A program made the translations under genes and the position numbers. A stretch of DNA of 64,000 nt from Dietzia sp. B32 (lineage in GTDB: Bacteria; Actinomycetota; Actinomycetes; Mycobacteriales; Mycobacteriaceae), in assembly GCF_024732245.1 (NCBI RefSeq), contig NZ_CP093845.1, forward strand, positions 2,728,001 through 2,792,000, in the 5' to 3' direction. The notes below the pieces were generated by a model. It was not told the DNA's origin and made no database searches. It saw nothing but the letters and a program-made list of their open reading frames with translations. This document shows positions 59,282 to 64,000 of the stretch, piece after piece. How positions within the stretch are numbered: position 1 is the first letter of the stretch; every line of letters starts with the position of its first letter.

Positions 59282-60067
59282 ATGTGCATGTTGGTCGTCG
59301 CCCGTCGGGTCCACCCTCACTATCCCCTCATCGTGGTGGCCAACAGGGACGAGGTACTGGGTCGGCCCACCGAGCCGTTGCACGAGTGGACCCCCGACCG
59401 CGGCGGAGCCGGGGGGATCGTCGCCGGCCGGGACGTGACCGCGGGCGGAACCTGGCTGGCCGTGGGGTCGGGCGGGCGGTTCTCGGCGGTGACCAACGTC
59501 CGCGAGCCCGGACCTGTGCTCCCCGCAGCCGCCTCGCGGGGCGGGCTGCCCATCGACGCTCTCACCGGGCCGGTGCCCGTCACGGAGTTCGCCCACCACG
59601 TCGTCGACGATCTCGATCGCTACGGAGGCGTCAACCTCCTGGCCGGGGACCTCGACCGGATGTGGTGGGCGTCCAACCGGTCCACCCGCGGCCCGGTTGC
59701 CCTCGGCACCGGTGTCCACGGGTTGTCGAACGCCTCGCTGGACACTCCCTGGCCCAAGGTGGTGGGTGCGGTCCGCGACGTGAGGACGCTCGTGGGCACC
59801 GACGTCATGGAGGACCCGGACTGGTCCGGGGCACTGTTGGACGTGTTGGCCGACCGCCGCCCCGCGGCACCGTGGAAGATGCCGCGCACGGGTGTACCGC
59901 TGGCGCACGAATGGCGCCTGTCGGCGCGGTTCGTCCGCATCGGTCGGCGGTACGGCACCCGGTCGACCACCGCCGTGCGCGTCGACCAGCACGGCACCGC
60001 CGACGTGGTCGAGCGCACGTGGGACGCCCGCGGACGCATCACGGGGACGCTCACCAGGCGCATCTGA
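59282..60067 (+). CDS. TANGO2/NRDE-family protein
   Basis: 261 residues starting MCMLVVARRVHP with Cys2 directly after Met, and NRDE motif VVANRDEVLGRP at 18-29. The pattern GGTWLAVGSGGRFSAVTNVREP and LSNASLDTPWPKV belongs to the TANGO2 family, an Ntn-hydrolase-like fold linked to haem or lipid handling in eukaryotes. Role in bacteria unclear. 41 nt after the previous gene, so cotranscription is possible. Confidence 0.88.
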   Translation: MCMLVVARRVHPHYPLIVVANRDEVLGRPTEPLHEWTPDRGGAGGIVAGRDVTAGGTWLAVGSGGRFSAVTNVREPGPVLPAAASRGGLPIDALTGPVPVTEFAHHVVDDLDRYGGVNLLAGDLDRMWWASNRSTRGPVALGTGVHGLSNASLDTPWPKVVGAVRDVRTLVGTDVMEDPDWSGALLDVLADRRPAAPWKMPRTGVPLAHEWRLSARFVRIGRRYGTRSTTAVRVDQHGTADVVERTWDARGRITGTLTRRI

Positions 60068-60108
60068 GCCGGTGACCGCCCCCGTGGGACGGGTGTGCGG
60101 GTGCGGAT

Positions 60109-61179
60109 CTAGCCGACGGTCCAGGTGTTTCCGCCGTCGAGCAGCGCCTGCAGGTCGGAGGGCGCGGTCTCCTTGGCGGCGGCGACCTGCTCGCGGGCGA
60201 GGTCGTCGTAGGTCTCACGTCGGACCTGCCGGATGATGCCGGTGACCGTGTACTCGAGGTCCTGGCTGGACAGGTTGGCCAGCGCGTGGGCGTAGGTCGG
60301 GTCGTCGGTGTGGGCGTCGTGGACCACGATGTCGGCCTCGTCGACCTCGGCGGTGGCGGCGACCCTGAGCGAGAACCCGGAGCGGATCACGCAGTGCTGG
60401 CCGTCGTCACCGAAGATGATCTTCTCGCCGTGGCGCACGGGGATGAGGTGGTCCCCGGCGTCCTCCTTGCGGAGCAGGTCGAAGGAGCCGTCGTTGAAGA
60501 TCGGGCAGTCCTGCAGGATCTCCACGAAGCTCGTGCCGCGGTGGCGTGCGGCCGCGTCGAGGACCTCGGTCAGGCCCTTGCGGTCGGAGTCCAGGGCGCG
60601 GGCGATGAAGGTGCCCTGGGCGCCGATCGCCAGCGACAGGGTGTTGAACGGGTGGTCCAACGAGCCCATGGGGCTGGACTTGGTCACCTTGCCCGGCTCG
60701 GAGGTGGGCGAGTACTGGCCCTTGGTCAGCCCGTAGATCCGGTTGTTGAACATCAGGATGTTCAGGTTCACGTTGCGGCGCAGCGTGTGGATCAGGTGGT
60801 TGCCGCCGATGGACATCGCGTCGCCGTCACCGGTGACGACCCAGACCGACTGGTCGGGGCGCGCGGTGGCCAGCCCGGTCGCGATGGCCGGGGCGCGGCC
60901 GTGGATCGAGTGCATCCCGTACGTCTCGAGGTAGTACGGGAAGCGGCTCGAGCAGCCGATGCCGGAGATGAAGGTGATGTTCTCGCGCTTGAGACCGAGC
61001 TTGGGCAGCAGGGCGCGGATGGTGGCCAGGATGACGTAGTCGCCACAGCCGGGGCACCAACGCACCTCCTGGTCGGAGGTGTAGTCCTTGGGCTTCTGCG
61101 GTGCATCCGTCTTGGGCACGGACGCCAACGCGTCCAGCGGCAGTGGGCTGCCGACGAGGCCGGGTTCGGTGGTGGTCAT
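60109..61179 (-). CDS. korB: 2-oxoglutarate ferredoxin oxidoreductase, beta subunit
   Basis: 356 residues. Thiamine-diphosphate motif VTGDGDAMSIGGNHLIHTLRRN (in parts) followed by ILMFNNRIYGLT, and cluster ligands WCPGCGD and IGCSSR. It carries TPP and the iron-sulfur cluster and reduces ferredoxin while making succinyl-CoA from 2-oxoglutarate. In M. tuberculosis KorAB is an alternative TCA-cycle branch used when fatty acids feed the cell. Follows korA by 24 nt with GAGGAGAGGA upstream. Confidence 0.95.
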   Translation of the reverse strand: MTTTEPGLVGSPLPLDALASVPKTDAPQKPKDYTSDQEVRWCPGCGDYVILATIRALLPKLGLKRENITFISGIGCSSRFPYYLETYGMHSIHGRAPAIATGLATARPDQSVWVVTGDGDAMSIGGNHLIHTLRRNVNLNILMFNNRIYGLTKGQYSPTSEPGKVTKSSPMGSLDHPFNTLSLAIGAQGTFIARALDSDRKGLTEVLDAAARHRGTSFVEILQDCPIFNDGSFDLLRKEDAGDHLIPVRHGEKIIFGDDGQHCVIRSGFSLRVAATAEVDEADIVVHDAHTDDPTYAHALANLSSQDLEYTVTGIIRQVRRETYDDLAREQVAAAKETAPSDLQALLDGGNTWTVG

Positions 61180-61203
61180 GGGGTTCCTCTCCTCGCTCGC
61201 AGG

Positions 61204-63207
61204 TCAGCGGGTTCGGTTGGCGGTGGTGGTGCCGGTGGCGGTGTGGCCGATCCGCCGGTTGCGGGCCGCGGGCTCGCCGGTGGTGGTGATGACCCCGTCG
61301 AGCGCCAGGCGGTACTTGTCGTGCTCGGTGTGGGTGAGACGGCCGGCGAACTCGGACTCGATGGCGGTCTGCAGCTCCTCCGCCGAGAACGCCATGCCGT
61401 GCACCTTGGTGACGGGCTGGATATCGGCGGGGAAGCGGGCCTTGAGCAGCATGGCGAGCTGTCCCAGGTTCATCTCCGGCACGAGGATCCGGCGGTACCG
61501 CGCGAGCACCTCGCCGATGTTGTGCGGCAGCGGGTTGAGGTGACGGACGTGGGCGCGGGCCACGCGGTGGCCGTTGGCACGGGCGCGGCGGACGGCCTCG
61601 CCGATGGGCCCGTAGGACGAGCCCCAGCCCACCACGAGCACCTCGGCGTCGCCGGACGGGTCGTCGACCTCGAGGTCGGGCACGTCGATGAGCGCGATCT
61701 TCAGGGCCCTGGTCCGGGTCATGAGGTCGTGGTTGTCGGCGGTGTAGGAGATGTTGCCGGTGCCGTTGGCCTTCTCCAGCCCGCCGATGCGGTGCTCGAG
61801 CCCCGGCTCACCCGGTACGGCCCAGTCGCGCGCCAGCGTCTCCGGGTCGCGGGCGTACGGCAGGTACTCGGAGGCGGTCGCCCCGTCGTCACCCTCGCCG
61901 TCGGCGGCGGGGGCCTTGGCGAGGTTCTTGTCGATCCTCGGCAGGTCGGCGACGTCGGGCAGCAGCCACGGCTCGGAGCCGTTGGCGATCGCGCCGTCGG
62001 AGAGCACGATGACCGGGGTCCGGTAGGTGACCGCGATCCGGGCCGCCTCGCGGGCGATCTCGAAGCAGTCAGCCGGCGACTGTGGGGCGATCACCGCGAC
62101 GGGGGACTCGCCGTTACGGCCGAACAGGGCCTGGAGCAGATCGGACTGCTCGGTCTTGGTCGGCAGGCCCGTCGAGGGTCCGCCACGCTGGACGTCGATG
62201 ACCACCAGCGGCAGCTCGGTCATCACGGCCAGGCCGATGGCCTCGGACTTGAGCGCCAGACCGGGACCGGAGGTCGAGGTGACCCCCAGGGTCCCGCCGT
62301 AGGAGGCGCCCAGTGCGGCGGCGACGCCGGCGATCTCGTCCTCGGCCTGGAAGGTCGTCACGTCGAACTGCTTGAGCTTGCTCAGCTCGTGCAGGATGTC
62401 CGAGGCCGGGGTGATGGGGTAGGTGCCCAGGAAGACGGGCATGTCGGCGGATTTGCCCGCGGTGACCAGGCCGTAGGCCATCGCCGTGTTGCCGGTGATC
62501 TGGCGGTAGCGGCCCTCGGGCAGCGTGGCGGGGGCGATCTCGTACTCGGACGCGAACGCTTCGGTCGTCTCGCCGTAGTTCCAGCCGGACCGGAGCGCGA
62601 GGATGTTGGCCTCGAGGATGGCCGGCTTCTTGCCGAACTTGTCCTTGAGGAAGTTCTCGATCGAGTCGACCGTGCGTCCGTACATCCACGTCAGCAGCCC
62701 GAGGGCGAACATGTTCTTGCAGCGCTCGGCGTCCTTCTTGCCGATGTCGACTGATTCGACGGCGCCGATCGTCAGCGTGCTCATCGCGACCTCGTGCACC
62801 TGGAACGCCTCGAACGCCGGGGAGCCGAGCGGGTTGGACTCGTAGCCGACCTTGGTGAGGTTGCGCTTGGTGAACTCGTCGGAGTTCACGATGAGGATCC
62901 CGCCCGAGGGCAGGTCCCCGATGTTGGCCTTGAGGGCCGCCGGGTTCATCGCCACCAGTACGTCGGGGCGGTCACCGGCGGTGAGGATGTCGTAGTCCGC
63001 GATCTGGATCTGGAAGCTCGAGACACCGTGGATCGTGCCCTGGGGGGCCCGGATCTCGGCCGGGTAGTTGGGCTGGGTCGCGAGGTCGTTTCCGAAGGCG
63101 GCCGCCTCGGAGGTGAACTGGTCACCGGCGAGCTGCATGCCGTCACCCGAGTCACCCGCAATGCGGATGACCACCTTGTCCAGCTTGGTCTTGGACGCAT
63201 TGCCCAC
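61204..63207 (-). CDS. korA: 2-oxoglutarate ferredoxin oxidoreductase, alpha subunit
   Basis: 667 residues: fused gamma and alpha parts. The gamma part begins VIRIAGDSGDGMQLAGDQF; the alpha part has ITGNTAMAYGLVTAGK, YPITPASDILHELSK and ATSTSGPGLALKSEAIGLAVM-like TSTSGPGLALKSEAIG. GTG 63207 is preceded by GGAGGT at 8 nt. Forms the KorAB complex with the downstream subunit; no ferredoxin gene is in the window. Confidence 0.94.
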   Translation of the reverse strand: MGNASKTKLDKVVIRIAGDSGDGMQLAGDQFTSEAAAFGNDLATQPNYPAEIRAPQGTIHGVSSFQIQIADYDILTAGDRPDVLVAMNPAALKANIGDLPSGGILIVNSDEFTKRNLTKVGYESNPLGSPAFEAFQVHEVAMSTLTIGAVESVDIGKKDAERCKNMFALGLLTWMYGRTVDSIENFLKDKFGKKPAILEANILALRSGWNYGETTEAFASEYEIAPATLPEGRYRQITGNTAMAYGLVTAGKSADMPVFLGTYPITPASDILHELSKLKQFDVTTFQAEDEIAGVAAALGASYGGTLGVTSTSGPGLALKSEAIGLAVMTELPLVVIDVQRGGPSTGLPTKTEQSDLLQALFGRNGESPVAVIAPQSPADCFEIAREAARIAVTYRTPVIVLSDGAIANGSEPWLLPDVADLPRIDKNLAKAPAADGEGDDGATASEYLPYARDPETLARDWAVPGEPGLEHRIGGLEKANGTGNISYTADNHDLMTRTRALKIALIDVPDLEVDDPSGDAEVLVVGWGSSYGPIGEAVRRARANGHRVARAHVRHLNPLPHNIGEVLARYRRILVPEMNLGQLAMLLKARFPADIQPVTKVHGMAFSAEELQTAIESEFAGRLTHTEHDKYRLALDGVITTTGEPAARNRRIGHTATGTTTANRTR

Positions 63208-63363
63208 CGGTGCTGACCTCCAGAGAATCGTGATGAGTCGGGGCGAGTCGCGGCTCCCGTTCAGCCATCGACGGTACGCCGATTTCGGCGTGGCCCACGG
63301 CCGCGATCGTGTTCTCGGACTGTAACAGGTTCCAGTTCCACGTCGTGGCGTCTACACTAAGCC

Positions 63364-63379
63364 TAGACCGATCTGTCTA
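63364..63379. promoter_or_regulatory. TetR-type operator at the hydrolase promoter
   Basis: TAGACCGATCTGTCTA is an inverted repeat with one mismatched pair around GATC. A -35 TTCCAG (63330-63335) and -10 TACACT (63353-63358) with a 17-nt spacer precede it, so the operator covers the expected transcription start. The next plus-strand gene starts at 63451. Confidence 0.55.
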
Positions 63380-63450
63380 TCCCTGCCAGTCGGCCCCCTC
63401 TGCCAGGGGAAGCTGAACCGGCGAGCACTACAGATGAGAAACTCGTCATC

Positions 63451-64000
63451 ATGAATACGCTCATCCGGGGTGCGGTCGTGTCCGCGGCCGCGGCCCTCGT
63501 CGTCGTCCTCCCGCCCGAGGCCTCGACCGCGCCCTCGGTCGCTCCCACCCTGACCGGGGTTGACACCGTGGTGTGGACCCCGTGCCCCGCGGACTCGCCC
63601 GACGACACCGCCCACGGCCTCCCCCGCGCCGATGTCCTGTGCGCCTCGGTCGACGTCCCCGTCGACCACGCCGACCCCGGCGGACGCACGGTGGGGGTCG
63701 AGGTCCGCAAGATCATCGCCACGGGCGGGCGCGAGGGCGCCCTGTTCGCCAATCCGGGTGGCCCGGGCGGCGACGCACGAACCCTCTGGTACACCGCGCT
63801 CGACAGGGACGACGACTCGGCGATCGACGAGATCCGCCGCACCCACGACCTGGTGACCGTCCAACCCCGCGGACTGGAGGGGTCGGGCGCGCTCGAATGC
63901 CTGCCGGAGCAGTCCCCGGAGGGGAACCCCCCGGCTGTCGTCGACCTGAACACCGCGGCCGAGGCGTGCATGGACACGGACCCGGAGTTGGTGCGCTCCA
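63451..64000 (+). CDS. Secreted alpha/beta hydrolase (tripeptidyl aminopeptidase-like), 5' part
   Basis: The first 183 residues are visible; the gene runs past the window. A signal peptide (RGAVVSAAAALVVVLPPEAS) is followed by DTVVWTPCPADS, then ASVDVPVDHADPGG and LFANPGGPGG, the oxyanion-hole motif of mycobacterial secreted hydrolases of the SlpD/TAP family (Caeo/Hip1-related). Cys residues suggest disulfides. The catalytic Ser lies beyond the end. Start ATG 63451. Confidence 0.85.
   Translation, partial: MNTLIRGAVVSAAAALVVVLPPEASTAPSVAPTLTGVDTVVWTPCPADSPDDTAHGLPRADVLCASVDVPVDHADPGGRTVGVEVRKIIATGGREGALFANPGGPGGDARTLWYTALDRDDDSAIDEIRRTHDLVTVQPRGLEGSGALECLPEQSPEGNPPAVVDLNTAAEACMDTDPELVRS

Noticed and set aside
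60286-62754. 822-residue plus-strand frame opposite korA/korB
   Set aside because: No domain, no ribosome-binding site, and it spans two real genes and their spacer.
1-64000. CRISPR arrays, IS elements, prophage genes
   Set aside because: No regularly spaced repeats, no transposase or integrase motifs; the holin-superfamily gene at 44768 is a conserved cellular gene.

Overview
The window is about 70% GC, with GTG starts and GTGA/ATGA overlaps throughout, and its gene content is that of a mycolic-acid actinomycete (order Mycobacteriales). From about 29.2 to 59.2 kb the gene order runs parallel, from memory, to Mycobacterium tuberculosis Rv3683 down to about Rv3647c: metallophosphoesterase, ponA2, whiB4, two ArsA-like ATPases, DUF4177, RidA, MBL hydrolase, crp, nth, TlpA, NUDIX, marP, ephE, holin-like protein, acs, a Fic-like protein, SerB-like HAD protein, ssd, tad/flp genes, helicase and cspA. 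The left third (clade-3 catalase with FurA, Mrp antiporter, CAP-domain cluster) fits a Dietzia-like genome. Genus is a guess; order is confident.

Layout. 0-1 kb: biotin synthase (bioB, cut by the window edge) divergent from its likely repressor bioQ, with tandem operators between them. 1-3.2 kb: three secreted CAP-domain proteins in a row. 3.5-9.5 kb: dienoyl-CoA reductase, an MFS exporter, a release-factor-like protein and a SurA-like lipoprotein. 9.5-12.3 kb: class E sortase with a 50-residue membrane partner, and an unknown secreted protein. 12.3-15.4 kb: universal stress protein and furA-katA. 15.5-25.2 kb: a small kinase/LLM operon, then a seven-gene operon of mrp(AB)CDEFG followed by mgtE. 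25.3-29.2 kb: heptad-repeat membrane protein, acyl-CoA oxidase-like enzyme and tRNA-Pro(CGG).

29.2-46 kb holds the conserved envelope, redox and acid-stress block: ponA2, whiB4, ArsA pair, RidA, crp, nth, tlpA, nudix, marP, ephE and a holin-like protein. It is interrupted by an AbiEi/DUF559-type gene bracketed by two copies of a palindromic repeat. 45-50.6 kb: acs with a perfect CRP box, a PRC-barrel protein, a degenerate Fic protein and a SerB-like phosphatase. 50.67-50.74 kb: a 6C small RNA. 50.9-55.8 kb: the tad/flp pilus locus. 55.8-64 kb: DEAD/H helicase, cspA, a conserved unknown gene, TANGO2-like protein, korAB (2-oxoglutarate:ferredoxin oxidoreductase) and the start of a secreted alpha/beta hydrolase.

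Strongest non-gene signals: (i) three copies of a ~73-nt near-perfect palindrome in intergenic DNA, two of which flank the AbiEi-like gene; (ii) a second family, two 124-nt elements with conserved inverted ends, each at a convergent gene junction; (iii) BioQ tandem operators; (iv) CRP-type boxes near genes in the same window as crp, plus two perfect palindromes in the crp leader; (v) the 6C RNA. No phage, IS element, CRISPR array or plasmid feature was seen.
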